A stretch of DNA of 64,000 nucleotides. Source: Welwitschia mirabilis (Eukaryota; Gnetophyta; Gnetopsida; Welwitschiales). The stretch is from NCBI GenBank assembly GCA_051453625.1, contig JBOZIK010000001.1:128447326-128511325 (forward strand). Direction: 5' to 3'. Of this stretch, positions 12,120-24,400 are shown one piece after another. The notes under the pieces are model-generated. The model was not told where the DNA came from and ran no database searches. It saw only the letters and a program-made list of their open reading frames with translations. The position numbers and the translations under genes are program-made. Positions within the stretch are counted from its first letter, which is position 1; each line of letters starts with the position of its first letter.

Positions 12120-13430
12120 TTTTAAGATATAAAAATTGACATTCTAATTAAGTTAATTAACTAATTTATCTTAATAAAAGATATTAATATAATTAATTTT
12201 ATCATAAAAACATGTCTTTTATTACTTTTCTATAATAATTATGAATTATAATTTGTTCATGATAGTTTAAGATCACTTATATCAAATTCAAGACATGCTT
12301 CAAGATTTTTATTACTCAGGATAAAATGTCAGTGCTACCACTTAGGTTACCCAGTGTCACTAGTCCTTTTATTAAAAACACTACAAATCTCATGTTCCTG
12401 ACTTATCATAAGAAATTGATACAAATTCTGTTGTGGGCTTGATCAAATTTCACATTAAAAGTAACTTATATTCTTGATGATACATGATAGTGATGATAAT
12501 GACACACAATAGTGACATGTGGCATTATTGGCTAGGATGATGGTGGAAACATATGTCAATAATAGTGGATAACAAAAGCAATAGCATCTACGAGTTAGGT
12601 GTTATCCTTGTCATGAGGATTTGTAACTAATGAAATATGATATACTTCATTCTTAATGTGATCATTTTGTAATCACTCACCTAACACTATAAGCCAAAGG
12701 TTTGTAATCATCGCTCACCCTCATCCTTACCTATGAAAAGGCTTTAAGTCCTTTATTGTAACATTTTTCATTTTGGCAAAAGATTTAACCTTTGAAGCAT
12801 AAATTCACAATGACCTTCTCATCATTTATTTGGGTATCTCATCATTTATTTGGGGAGTTATTTTGCCTTTAAGAATAGCTTACGAAGTTGTAGTAGCAAC
12901 TCTCTTCCTTTGATATAATGTTTTCTTTAATACATAAAATTTTTTTAGCTTTTGATTTGAAATCATAAGTCATTTTGTACTTGGAATACTTAGGAAATAA
13001 CTTAATAGTTATGTTTCATTTTTAATTGAGTGAATTCATTAATTACTTGATTTAAAGTATTTATACTTTAATGGATTTTAAGTACATAGGGTTCTTACTT
13101 TCCATTTTTATTGCAAGGCTATGAAGGATCAAGTGGTAATTAAGTTTACCAATCTTCATATATTGAATGAAATCATGTCACTATGTTCTAAGATAATACA
13201 TTTGATAGTTTTAAGTATGTTATAAGTCAATCAAAAGATATCATTAGAGTGAAGGAGTTCTAGTGAATAAGCCAATGAGAACTTGAAGCTTGCTTACATT
13301 CTTATATTTCCAAGCCAAAGCTTCAAAACTACTAATCTCAACTCTTCCATTTTCCTTTTCTTAATTGTAACTTGCAAGTAATAAGAGTGTGTCACTTCTA
13401 AAAACCTACCTTAGTTATCCTTATAAAAAA
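12120..13430. repeat. Probable LTR-like insertion inside the LINE
   Basis: The interval between the recognisable LINE RT N-terminal side (up to about 12,110) and the endonuclease side has no LINE-like frame. Instead it has an LTR-like composition: 'gacatgtggca' near 12,516, mixed GC, and short direct duplications such as 'ctcatcatttatttggg' at about 12,819 and 12,838. It would explain the extra distance between LINE domains. Ends, target duplication and family were not identified. Confidence 0.4.
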
Positions 13431-13689
13431 AATAATACTAAGTATTAACTTACTTAAATCTAGTTCATTATACGTAATGAACAATCATGAAGCAACTTAT
13501 TAAAAAGCTCATAAACCATAAATTGAATTTCATTATATTCTTGTTTTAGATGTGAGTCTCTTCTATAATCATAATGTTTAGAAACATTCACACCTAATAT
13601 GTATCTTTATGCCACCATTGAGTCCATTCTAACTAACCTAAGGAATAAGACTTTACATTCTAAATATTAAATAAAATAGCTTAAGTAGT

Positions 13690-14428
13690 AGAAGAAGAAA
13701 ACTATGTAGAATGTAATTTGAATAGAGGGCATTTATTCTTGGTAGGGATACTAGTGATACTAACTTTAATTTGAATGGGAAAATGATCTCATAAAATTCC
13801 ATGATAATGAATAGAAATAAATGAATTATATTGCCAAAAAGAAAGAGTAAAAAGATAACACTTATTGAGCTTACTGAAGATTTAGGCTTATCCTAGTTAA
13901 TACTTATTTCAAATATATCTTTAAATAATGAAATTAGAATTATCATCATCCATTTATATTAATCAAAATTTTGCTTTAAAGTTAGATCACTACTAGGATT
14001 TATGATCTAAAATAAGAGAATACAAGCTACTAAATTTATCATTTAAAAAATTTATCATATTGAAATCTCTTTTGAATGATTATAGATTGAGCATAGATTA
14101 ATCCAATTTTAAAAAGGCTAGAAAAAAAAGGAAACGTTTTCCAAATGACTCTAGTTTATGAATCAGAACTAGACTACATGGGCTTGTCTTTCTAATGAGA
14201 AAAACAAAGGATAGATATCACATCTTTCCTATCTTTATGATATATAGTAAGGGTTGTAAAATAAGATAAAAACTAGTGGGCTGAAAGGAATAGATCTTAA
14301 GAAGAAATCTTAACCTTCTAAAGAAGAATAAAGTCAAATGTATTACTAATGATAGAGATGAAATCTCAATTCCATTTCTGTTACAATCTATTAGTGAGAT
14401 CCTAAATATTCCAAGATAAAATATTCAT
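13690..14428 (-). pseudogene. LINE APE-type endonuclease remnant
   Basis: A minus-strand ATG at 14,428 opens MNILSWNI, the classic start of plant L1 ORF2 endonuclease, followed after stops by DFISII.NTFDFILL.KVK, which fits the '..PDIVFLQETK' block holding a catalytic Glu (here replaced or lost). Later pieces of the domain are eroded. This endonuclease nicks target DNA to prime reverse transcription. The start was chosen from the motif itself. Confidence 0.75.
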
Positions 14429-14479
14429 ATAATAACTAATGGAGTTTGTTCTGAATCATTTCTTGAAAGATTAATAAGT

Positions 14480-15650
14480 AAAGGGTCAACATTCATAACA
14501 TTGGAAAAGGTTATGAAAGGATTGTCTATCTAAATTGAGGAATTTGGATGAGATGAATCTAAAATAATGATTGTTGATTCTACCTAATAAATCTTTAACC
14601 TCCTTCTTCGTAGTCACCTCTATAAAACCATCATTATTGTTCAAATTCATAATAGAACATGAAGTAGAAATTAAAGTGGGGAAAGTAGACATAGTTATCT
14701 AATAGAAGAAATAGAGGGTTCCTACAAAGGAATTTTCTCATTTGTTAATGGAGGAAGAGTTTGTAACTACTTAAGGAACACAAAAGATTATAAATAAGGA
14801 GTCTATATCTAATTAAGAGGAATAAAAGTTTTTAAAGAAAGGATGAAATATTGATTAAAGTATCCATCATAAAGTGCTAAAAGATGACTAAAAACTAAAT
14901 ATAGGAATACAACCTTTTTTGAAGTTTTTTCAGTTGTATCTTTTTAGCCAAACATTGACAAGAAGAGATTTGATGACCTTCATGGTACTAGCAGCTACAA
15001 CAGTGTAATGAAAAACATAATCCATGCTTTGGGTAAAAATTTTATCATCAACTGCAAGGGTGAGTGAAGACTTTTAGTTTGTCATATTAACTTTACCATA
15101 AAAATGTAAAAAAAAAAAAGCCATTAACATCAAAAGTACTCTTTAATAAAATAGTATTAATCCTTTGAATAATCTCTATTTCTACAGAAGAAAATATCAA
15201 GGAAAATTTGGGAAACTTAACATAGTAGAAAATAAAATTTTAAGCTAGATTGTTACATCAAAATCATATGTCCATGGATGAACAACTAAGATTGTAGAGA
15301 AAGCTTAAAAAATCTTTAGCAATAAAGTTTTCTCCACCATATGGAACTCTTAGACTTTAATAAGAATAAAGCTACAAGCATAGTATCTAGCATGAGAAAT
15401 TTTACCATCCTTCATACAAAAGGCATTTTGCACTTGTGTGAATATTCAAATATGACAAGGCAAAAAATCAACTATTTAAAAAAAATAAAATAATCAGTAT
15501 AGTATTTAGGAGCAAATTCAAAAATATCATAATGAAGAACAAATTCCATAGAGGAAGAGGAATTATTGGTTCTAGTATTACCTCTAGAAGGAGTTGGATA
15601 GGAAGGCAAGATGCTCATATAAACCTCTAATCCTAAGGAAAAGACCTGAC
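14480..15650 (-). pseudogene. Possible LINE ORF1 remnant
   Basis: The region directly upstream of the endonuclease on the minus strand is where ORF1, a nucleic-acid-binding protein, should lie. The longest open piece is 68 codons (14,692-14,486), ending about 60 bases before the ORF2 start. I see no zinc knuckle or other diagnostic motif, so the call rests mainly on position. Confidence 0.4.
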
Positions 15651-15660
15651 AAAAAGTTAT

Positions 15661-16084
15661 AACTCTAAAGATTTATTATAAAACATCAACAATCACTTTA
15701 CAAAACACTAATGGTCACATTATCACACATGATTTTAAATTAAATAATTATAATTTGAGAGATAGGATTTGAAACAAGAATTTTGAAGATAAATAAAATT
15801 TTTATTTATTTATTACTATTATGATCTTGATGTTAAAAATAAATTTCTATTAATCTCTTCCTTGATATTAAGGGCATAGAGTAAAACATAAATACATGTA
15901 AAATAAAAAAGATCATTCAAATCTTCATGATAAAATAGAAAATATATTATCATTTTATATTTAAATAAGCCTTAAATTTTCAAATGTGTATTGGCCCTGT
16001 ATCTCTTCCATGATATTATTATCAAGGATTATGAGTATTTCCTTCAAGCCCTAGAATATTATTTTGTTAAGCGACTGAATAAAG
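15661..16084. other. Unassigned A+T-rich spacer
   Basis: No supported gene. The stretch has short A/T runs and an 'ataaataaaatttttatttatttatt' near-palindrome around 15,790-15,815. It may include the 3' end or LTR of the minus-strand copia fragment that follows, but I could not match it to another copy. Confidence 0.4.
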
Positions 16085-17300
16085 AAATTAATAAACTATA
16101 GTTTTAAAGGATAATAATTATGAATTAAAAACAAAATTAAATGTTGATGTGCTTATATCTTATATGCATCACAAGATTCTTCAAAATTCTAGTGGTAAAA
16201 TCACTATTATATAACAAATGTATTGGCTTATTAGTGGAAATTATGAGGTCTTTAAATAGCATATCAAGTCATACTAATTATTGGCTTGCAAAATGGATAG
16301 TCATGTATTTAACTTATGAAGTTTAAAAGCCATAAATTATTATTTCTTACTTTCTCAAGAAAAATGTCTTTCACTAAGAAGCACTACATATCTTCTTGTG
16401 CTTTTTCTATTATTAAGAAAGACTACTTAATATGCATCAACACATCTAATAAGTTGAGTATTTTTTAAATCTTATAAAAAATCATGATTTAATTTCCTTT
16501 AACATAACAAAAAATTTTAATCATATCAAGATGAGTAATTTTAGGATGTGCCATAAATATTGACATAAGAGTAAGTACATATTGAGTATTGATATGTGTG
16601 GTAGTTAGATGCATCAAACTTCTAATCATTGATCTATAAATATTTTCATAAACTTCATATATCCTATTATCTCTTTTGAGTTTGTAATTAATTAGTAAGG
16701 AAATAGATGTGGATTTACATTCATGCATATTAAATTTCTTTAACATATCATAATTTAAGAAGATTATTAAATTTCAATTCTAAGATAATAAGAGAGTTGG
16801 CTAAGCTTTATTATCTTAAGATTTTTTTTTCATATCCACCTTGAATTTATCCATAAGCTTCTTATCTATGCCATCAAAGATTACATCATTAACATAACTG
16901 ATACAAAAATGTAACAGCCTTTGATGGTTTTCTGACATAAGGCATTTTTAGGATGATATTTCTTATAAACATTAGTTTGTAAATAGAAATCTAACCTTGA
17001 AAACTAAGCTCTTAGGGATTCTTTTAAATCATATAATTCCTTTTCAGTAAGTAAATATGATCTTTTAGATCTTCTTTATAAAACCTTAGGGTTATGAGAT
17101 GTATACCTCCTCTTCAAGAACTCCATTCAAGAAGGAAAATTTGACATCCATTTGTCAAATAATTATCTAATTTTTGGAAGCTTAAGTTAAAAAACCCCTT
17201 ATATATTTAAGATGAGAAACAAGAGCATAGGTCTCATCATAATCTATGATTTGATAACAAACTAATATTTATAGTGCCTGGTGTTTAATATAAAGAAAGA
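16085..17300 (-). pseudogene. Ty1/copia RT and RNase H fragment, minus strand
   Basis: Read on the minus strand: ALVSHLKYIRGFF and NGCQIFLLEWSS-like pieces near 17,130-17,230 (the 'MDVKTAFLNG' region), a frame with EEEVY and a CYISVMLMM segment near 16,900 at the YVDD position, then an open 85-codon piece (16,746-16,489) with LKKFNMHECKSTSISLLINY and YRSMIRSLMHLTTTHINTQY. The last part is the highly characteristic end of copia RT leading into RNase H. Downstream pieces (16,480-16,130) fit RNase H weakly. Gag, protease and most of integrase are absent or unrecognisable. Confidence 0.85.
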
Positions 17301-17784
17301 ATGTATGAAAAAGTTTATTAGAATAAAATGATTGTATAATATAAGAATACAATCAATTAAAAAATTTCTCTCTTATAATTCCATAAATAACCAATAATTT
17401 TTATTGCATGAATTAGATGCATGATACTTAATTTACAAAAATCAACATTTTTCATAAATACTAGTAATGCAAACATTTCAACAGATACTCAAGATGTATA
17501 GATTTCAATGAACGTTTAAGATGTAAATCTTTAGAAAGTAACACAAACATAAAAATAGTAAATTTTGATTTGAAACTAAGGTTTGATAGAAAAGTATAAC
17601 TAAGATATATATTATGATTTAATTTATAATAAAAAATTTTCAAGATTTTAGTTGTACACAATAATTTATTAACACTTCAATAGGTACTTATGAACAATGA
17701 GGTCAGAATTTTTGTATGACTTAGTCATGATATTATTGAAATTTTATTAAAAAACATGAATTATATGAGGCTTGTTTTAGAAAT
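17301..17784. other. Unassigned, possibly upstream pol of the same copia fragment
   Basis: A 66-codon open piece on the minus strand (17,661-17,461) is rich in hydrophobic and Lys codons but has no motif I recognise. By position it would be the integrase-RT linker of the minus-strand copia fragment. No other feature is visible. Confidence 0.35.
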
Positions 17785-18265
17785 TGTTAGGAATTTAAGA
17801 ATAACTAGATGGGAATTCAATAATTTAATAAGAGCTAGATAGGAATTTAAGAATTTAATAGAAGCTATTTTAGAATTAAAATTAAAATTTATATAAAACC
17901 TAAATGGGATTAAGAGATAAAGAAGAATTAAAATATAAGACATTAACAAGGACTAGTCATAAATAAGATAGAATTTTAATAGGGATTTGTTTGTAGTTCA
18001 TAGTACTAATAGATTGTGTAACTAGGATTTTGCCTTGAATTCTTAAATACCTTGGATGATCTTGAACATATACTTTTTCTTAGAGTCTTTTCTAATGTTA
18101 TTCACATTTTTACTTGATTTATAACAATGAATTCTAGAAGATAGATTACTAGTAGTGAATCCTTGTCTTACATGTATGGACATCAAGATTGTAGATGCTT
18201 AGAAGAGAAAAGCAAGTGTTTTTGGGCTTCAAATTCCATTTCCCCCCTTTATTATTACTCTATCA
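17785..18265 (+). repeat. Probable solo copia LTR
   Basis: The segment runs from TGTTAGGAATTTAAG to ...ATTACTCTATCA, about 480 bp with TG..CA ends, typical of copia LTRs. Its left end has three degenerate copies of a roughly 30-bp unit (GGAATT.AA.AATTTAATA.GAGCTAGAT) at 17,790-17,878. A 'tagggatttgtttgtag' leader-like segment and a C-rich run near 18,240 also fit an LTR. No matching partner, pol or target-site duplication was found, so a solo LTR is inferred. Confidence 0.5.
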
Positions 18266-20339
18266 AAGTTTGATGTTATAGATCTCAATTCCTCACCATT
18301 TTCATTATCATTATTTTCTAAAAAAATATTAAGAAGTAAATCTAATCAAAGAAACAAAAAATAAAAAAAAAAAAGAGATTAAGAGATAGATAAAAGTAAG
18401 AGAATATCAGAATTATAGTTAGAGGAAATTATGAAATAGAATCCTTCTGCTAGCTGGGTGCTTGAGGGTTTTAAACCATATAAAGGTTGTCTTGATATAA
18501 TCCCAATATCTTCATATATGAAATTTAATATTTTCAAATTCAAATCTCAAACAAGATACAAAACTATTTTTTTGATCAAATTCTTAAATTCTATTAATAT
18601 GTATCATGATGATATACCTTAAAATTCATTAAAGAGTTAAATCATGTTTGTAATTTATTAGAAATTTTTAATTTTGTTTAAATATTTCATGAAAAATCAT
18701 AATATTGTTTAGATTATTTAGTTCTTGATTCATCAAGTTCCCAATCTAATTCTTAAGAAAATTCTAAAAATATTTACTGATAAAATTCTTGAGGCATCTA
18801 ACTTCAAAATCATGTGTTAAGTACATCCTGTAAATCTTATCTGAGTCTTAGTCAAAAAATCCTATTTTGATATAAGCTTTTATAAATCCTTCTATGTGGT
18901 TTCATGATGATCATTTATGAAGGTAATGCTATAAAATTACATCACAAATTACGATTCATTAAACTCTTAGTATCAAGTCAAAAAATTAAAGATCATTTAT
19001 TTATGAAAGTTGTTAGATCTATTTTTTAGTAGTAATAAATTAAGATGTGTTCAAGTTATTTAAGACCCAAAGATCTTGGATATGTCCTATTTTGAAGGAT
19101 GCTTAAAATCAAGACTATATTCCAATTATGGTATATCTAAATGTATATATTGACTTTTAATTAATAAAACACTAAGTTATTTCAATGCATGTCTTACATG
19201 CTTCTTGGGATTTTCTCCTAATTTAAGACCTATTTGCACATGAGGCTTTTAAAACCTACAATTATGAGAAAAGCATTAGTTCTTTGATATTTTGAAATAG
19301 GTTTCCTTTTTTTAACATCCTATAGTTTTTACCCCCTTTCTTTTATTTTTGAGTTTTTTTTTTTTTTGTTATTTCATTTCTTCTTTACATGTTCATTCTT
19401 TAGTAATTTTCTTTTTTACACCTCTTTTTAATTTGTTTTGCTCCTTGATGTTTTTGCATTTTTTTTTGCATTTTGTTTTACTTAGTATTATGAATTATTT
19501 GATTTTAGTTTATTTCATTATGTTCTAATGTTCATTTTTTTTCTTATAATTTTTCTAATTTTAGTTATTGTCGTTTTGATGAATATAAACATTTACAAAA
19601 ATACTCATCATTTCCTTTGTTTTAGGAGGTGAAATACTAAGAAAATATTAGAAGGAGAGACATGAGAAATATCATTAGAAGTAAACCACATTAAATGTTA
19701 GGATCTAGTAAGTATACTCAAACTTATCTAAGTTAATTTAAAGAATTTATTTTGTTATTAGAAAAGGGTGTAACTTATTATTCTTGAAATCCTACTATAA
19801 TGTTAAAATAATTACTTTGAATAAGAATTATTCTATTACAAGTTAAGTCATCATAAACTCTTTTGTTCTATAATGATTTATTTAATTCATAAATACTATT
19901 AATGCATTCAAATCATGAATACATGATAAAAATTCAAGAGAAATCTAGTATTAACCTACATGGAATAGAGGCCCAACCTCTCAACATCTAATTCACATGA
20001 ATTATTAACTCCAAACAACATGAGAGGTAACATCATTATTAGAAATAACTATAAATAAGACTATAAATATATTATAAATAAACCTTAAATAATAAATCAA
20101 CCTTAAGAGAGTTTTTGTAAATTTTAAAGCTAAAGTAAATCATCATTGATTAGATTTTAAATTTGAAAAATAAGTTACTAATAATCATAGCCTAATTAAA
20201 TAACTTAATTAGTTATATAGAAAGGATATAATTCTATCTTTTAATTTTTATCTATTGAAGAAGGACTAGGATTTTAATCTTAATTATAATTAGAAACCTC
20301 TTGTGATAATATAAATATAGAAATTAAAAGTTAGTCTTC
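18266..20339. other. Unassigned A+T-rich sequence
   Basis: About 2 kb with no motif-supported frame on either strand. It holds A-runs (18,350-18,375) and T-runs (19,350-19,370). It may be decayed retrotransposon LTR or internal sequence, but nothing here could be tied to a family. Confidence 0.4.
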
Positions 20340-20500
20340 CAATCCTAAGGGAGTAGTTAAAGATTTTAAACCCTATCATGGAGGCTTCATGTGAAATTAA
20401 AATAGATCATACAAAATACTCAGTAAAACAAAAATTAAAAATAGGAATGCATAGAAACTAAAAATAAATGGAGAGCTTTTTATAATTTCAATTAAATAAT
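20340..20500. repeat. Remnant matching the copia flank at 62.5 kb
   Basis: The segment around 20,410-20,490 ('aaaataggaatgcatagaaa' then 'ctaaaaataaatgg') aligns with 62,490-62,565 in the same orientation at roughly three quarters identity. At 62.5 kb this lies just upstream of a minus-strand copia gag, so here it is probably an LTR/leader remnant of the same copia family. Confidence 0.5.
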
Positions 20501-21140
20501 CTTAAACAAATTGATTATAAATAGATTACATACATTTGATATGGCATAGTATAATTTATATAGTTACATAAAAAGATATAATTCTTCAAAACATCATATA
20601 AATAGTTTTGGTTCTTTATTAATAGTAATTAAATAAATTTTCATGATATATTTTTGATTAAATAGAAAATTAAGATGTTTTAGAGTTTTTTCATCATGAT
20701 GAAACATGTATTATTAACAAAGATAAAACATATTATTTTATGTTCTATTATTTTTTGCTTCACTAAATCATGTTCTAATCAAAATTCTTTCCTAAACTTT
20801 CAAGTCTTTATCGCTGATTTGTAAAGCTTCTACAAAATACTAAACTTTTCCTTCTCTAATTAGCTTCATGAGTTATTCTACTACTTTCCACTATGTGTTA
20901 ACGTATCTTGATTAGATGAATCCTTTAGAGTATGATTTACTAATATAGTGATATTTAACTTTGATTTACTACATATTTTTGTAAAACATGGAATTCTTCA
21001 TAATTTTGATTTTTCTTTGACTATCATAATGAATGAGAATTTGGAGTTAAATGTCTTTTTCAAGATCTCTTAGGATTTAATGAATTCACTTTCATTCATA
21101 AGATTACAGATATAATATATTTTGCTTTAATAGAAGAAAG
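20501..21140. other. Unassigned spacer before the SIRE-like element
   Basis: A+T-rich with no supported gene or repeat. It is the left flank of the SIRE-like element. No 5-bp target duplication matching the right flank at 30,443 could be seen. Confidence 0.4.
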
Positions 21141-22615
21141 TGTTGTTATATTTTGTTGCTAAAAATATAGTTTTAATTATTATAATTATCAAATATGTTA
21201 TGCTTATTTTTTAAATAAGTCAAATTGGAAAATACCAAATCACAAAAAGCATTAATCCAAGTCAAACCTTAAAGTTCATAATATGTAAAAAGTTTATCTC
21301 AGATTTTATAAATGCCAAATCATAATTGACTGAAGACGTCCATGGGAAAGATGTGTGCACACTTTAAAATGTCTACAGAAAAGACGTCTACTACATCAAA
21401 GATGTCTATGCTAAACTACACTTTAATCATAGAGAAAGACATCTATCTTGATGAAAATGTCTATACTAAAGTAAGGTTTTGATATAGGTGAAAAGTATCT
21501 ATTATGTTAAAGATGTTTATGCTACTTTGATTGTTGGAAGATGTTTACATAGTTGAAGACATCTATATTGAACTAAAAGAGATAAGAAAAAATATATACA
21601 TTTTTTAATAATTTATCTACATCTTAGAAAAGCAATTACGTTTTACATTTTATATTCATGATCACTAAGGATTAAAGAAATTACAGTTTGATTTTTATCA
21701 AAATCTAGGTAGTTTACTAGAGATGTTTCCCATGTTTAAGACATCTACCTAATAGAAGACACCTACCATCTTGGAGATTTCTATCCCAAAAGTTTATAAA
21801 AACTAAAATAGTAATTGCATGTCTAAAAATCAACCATTTTTATTTGTGGTACAATGGTTAAATGTTTCAAATGGCTATCTCTCTAAGGCAACAACTAGAA
21901 TGATATAAAAATTATATAAAGGTATAAAGAGAGAGAAAAACAAAAAAAACAATATCTAAATATGCATGCATGATGCATGGGTCATTAGTACTACTCATAA
22001 ACCTTTCAAACTATCTTTTACAATGAACTATTTAGTGAATATACCATTTGATCATTGAATATTATAACACTACATCACTCTAATATTTGGTACTCATGGG
22101 TCATAACAACAAGAAATAACTTAAGATATTTATTAAAGACACATCTTTTTAAGCTTGTTGATTCATTTTTTATCATTGTTTATTATAACTAAATTATAGG
22201 ACTATCAAATTTTTAAATACTCTTATTATACTCAATTTCTTATTATCAAATCTAATGATCCCTTATTAGGGTTTTCATATTGTAAGGTAACCCTTATATG
22301 AATGTGCTTGTGTAAGTTCTTGTAAGAACATTTTCATTGTTGATTTTTTGAATATTCCTAAGGGGAAGAGAGTGTTGTTATAAGAGGATCATCTCAATTT
22401 TTTGTAAGGTTGATGGTATACCAAAACCACTATTTTACAAATTAATAATATCCAAAGGTATAAGAGGAAACTAACCCCTCTACATGGACATACTCAGGTT
22501 TGGAACCATATTAGATCTAGTAAGGTATTTATTATATAGTTTTTAATTTTTTTTAAGCATAACTTAGTTTTGGTAGACCACATTCACTCTTCCCCTTTAA
22601 GTTCAATGATCCTTA
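21141..22615 (+). repeat. 5' LTR of SIRE-like element 1
   Basis: It aligns along its length with 28,995-30,442 and with the split LTR at 48.67-48.96/58.91-60.06 kb. Shared blocks include 'aaccaaatcacaaaaagcat' (left end), the AGATGTCT/AGACATCT cluster, 'tataacactacatcact', 'gcaacccttatat..gtgc' and the right end 'cattca...ccc...gatcct'. TATA-like TATAAAGGTATAAAGAG stands near 21,915. The two LTRs differ at many transition sites, so insertion is old. Confidence 0.85.
21330..21790. promoter_or_regulatory. AGACGTCT-derived motif cluster, 5' LTR
   Basis: About fifteen exact or near copies of an 8-base motif: AGACGTCT near 21,382, a related GACGTC near 21,336, and the rest AGATGTCT, AGACATCT or one-off variants such as AGATGTTT. 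Many occur in pairs about 20 bases apart. AGACGTCT is a perfect palindrome with an ACGT core; deamination at its CpG on one strand or the other gives the two common variants. ACGT cores are known binding sites for plant bZIP factors; use here is inference. Confidence 0.6.
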
Positions 22616-22617
22616 AG

Positions 22618-22629
22618 TGGTATTAGGGC
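22618..22629 (+). promoter_or_regulatory. Primer-binding site of SIRE-like element 1
   Basis: TGGTATTAGGGC follows the 5' LTR end by two or three bases. It differs from the usual initiator-Met tRNA-complementary TGGTATCAGAGC at two positions, one of them C to T. The position fixes the 5' LTR end near 22,615. Confidence 0.75.
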
Positions 22630-22659
22630 AAGTACGCATGAAAATAAGTAACATCATTA

Positions 22660-23560
22660 AGTGAACGATGGAAGGGGTGCCATCTATTAGACCTCCACTC
22701 TTTAATGGGACTAATAATGCATATTGAAAGATGAGGATGTGGGTATACTTATAGTATTATGAGTTTTAGATTTGGCAAAGTATTAAAGATGGGTATTTAG
22801 AATCCACAGAAACCATAATAGATGCTATAGGAAATTCTATTACATAAATCAAGCCTAGAAGGAATTGAGAAGATAAAGAAAAGGTAGCCTTCATCTAAAA
22901 TTTAAAAGAAAAAAATGCTCTCTAATAAACCCTTACAATGGAGGAATTTAATATAATAAGTAGATGCAAAACTACACAAGAAATATAAAATATTCTAGTG
23001 GATACATATGAAGGAAGATCCATCATCAATAAATCAAAGCTTCTTTTTCGAACAAATCAATCTAAGAATCTAAAGATGAATGATGGGGAAAGAGTACATG
23101 AATACTTGACAATAGTTTCTAATATAGTGAATGCCATATGTAGAATTGGTAAAAATATTTTTGAGTCTAAGGTAATCCAAAAAATTATTAGATCCTTAAC
23201 TCTAGAATATAATCCTAATACAATATCCATGAAAGAATCAAGAGACTTTAGCTCATTAAATATTAAAGAATTACAAAGTGCTCTAACATCTTACAAGATG
23301 AATCCCATTAAATATGATGCTTTAAAATATAAGCCTACTACTCTTAAAGCCAGTGAAATTATAAGAAAATGTTAAAAAGAAAAAAAAGAAAATGAAGGAT
23401 TATAAAAAGATAACTCTGAAGATGATGTGAATAAAGAACTTGCTTTCATCACAAGGTGAGTTAAAATACTTCTTTCACAGAAGAACTACAAAAAAGAGGA
23501 ATTTTACAAATCATCCAGGTTTTAATCTAGTAATAAGTCTAAAGGTAAGACTTCTAGAAC
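22660..23560 (+). pseudogene. copia gag (UBN2-type) remnant
   Basis: An open piece of 125 codons (22,998-23,375) is preceded by related sequence from about 22,670 with GAPSIRPPLFNG-like content (reads VPSIRPPLFNGTNNAY). The open piece contains TYEGRSIINKSKLLFRTNQS, MNDGERVHEYLTIVSNIVNA and IRSLTLEYNPNTISMKESRD, the ordered blocks of the UBN2 gag domain of plant copia elements (TYEG..VK.SKL..L, F..M...E.I.....F..I...L, K.LRSLP..W). It is the longest real coding fragment in the window. Stops upstream and downstream show it is dead. Confidence 0.88.
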
Positions 23561-23569
23561 TTCATTTTC

Positions 23570-24400
23570 TTCCAAGTCTGATATTTTTAAGTTAGAATGC
23601 TAGGTTTATGAAGGATGAGGATACACAGCCTCAGAATGTCCTAGTTCTAAAAGATTGAAGAAAAAAGCACAAAAGAAAGAGTCCAAATAAAAGGAGATCT
23701 TTCTTCATAGGACGTAATGATAATAAGGATGTTACTAAAGTAGAAATATTTGATGATAAAAAAGCACATTCATCCAACATGAACATTGTACATATCTAAA
23801 AGAAAAGTAATGAAAGAAAAGAATAATCTGAATCAGATAAGAAATTTGAAACATGTATGGATCTTCAAGATAGGTATGATTTAATTTCTGAAAAATTCAT
23901 TAAGTTTCAAAAGGTATATGCTAAAATGAAAAGATTACTTCATTTATATGAATTAGCATATGAACAAGAAAAAGGTTCTTGAAATACGTTATCATCTAGA
24001 AAATTAGCTCTCAAAGCTAAGATTAGTAAACTAATAAATGAATTAAAGGATGTTAGATTGGAACCCTTTAACTTGAAAAGAATCAATGAGAAGTTTACTC
24101 AAGGGAAGAATGCCTTAAACATCATGATTAAACAATGTAAAAACCCAAATTATAAAAGTGGTTTGATTCATAGTAAAGCCTTTACTAGTACTTCAGCTTT
24201 CTTATTCAATAATATTATATGTTATTACTATGATAAATGAGGTTATTATTAGTTTAATTATTCAATTAAATTTGAAACTAGATATTAGCTCAGATAACAC
24301 TCTGAGTAGTAAAGAAACATGTTTGGTACATTGACATTAGATGTTCAAGACATATGACTAGAGATAAATCTAGCTTTATAACTNNNNNNNNNNATCATTT
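23570..24400 (+). pseudogene. copia gag zinc knuckle and protease region
   Basis: Near 23,600 the frame reads C.VYEGWGYTASECPS, the CxxCxxxGHxxxxC zinc knuckle with its second Cys and its His replaced (the stop in the middle is probably a TGG-to-TAG change). Near 24,335 it reads IDIRCSRHMTRDKSSFIT, matching the 'DSGCSRHMTGD' start of SIRE protease, with the catalytic Ser/Gly changed. An N run of ten bases follows at 24,384-24,393. The region between is Lys-rich and coiled-coil-like. Inactive. Confidence 0.8.
24058..24240 (+). pseudogene. Open piece between zinc knuckle and protease
   Basis: A 60-codon piece reads FNLKRINEKFTQGKNALNIM, the conserved linker seen between gag and protease of SIRE-like elements ('..LEKLNKGKGLLDELL..QK'). 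It is part of the same dead polyprotein and not a separate gene. Confidence 0.6.

Larger units (their letters stand above)
9572..15660 (-). mobile_element. L1-type LINE remnant, minus strand
   Basis: On the minus strand the order is a possible ORF1 (15,650 to 14,480), an APE-type endonuclease beginning MNILSWNI at 14,428, an RT domain (about 12,010 to 10,990) and an RT-associated zinc-binding domain (about 9,770 to 9,590). This is the standard layout of a plant L1. The endonuclease-to-RT distance is about 1.3 kb longer than usual, pointing to an insertion near 12.1-13.4 kb. I see no terminal poly(A) tract on the minus strand: the 3' end abuts the LTR ending at 9571. Many stops are present throughout. 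Confidence 0.8.

Noticed and set aside
21330-21790. Possible CRISPR-like array (short repeats with spacers)
   Set aside because: Repeats are only 8 bases, occur in both orientations with irregular spacing, and lie in a plant LTR.
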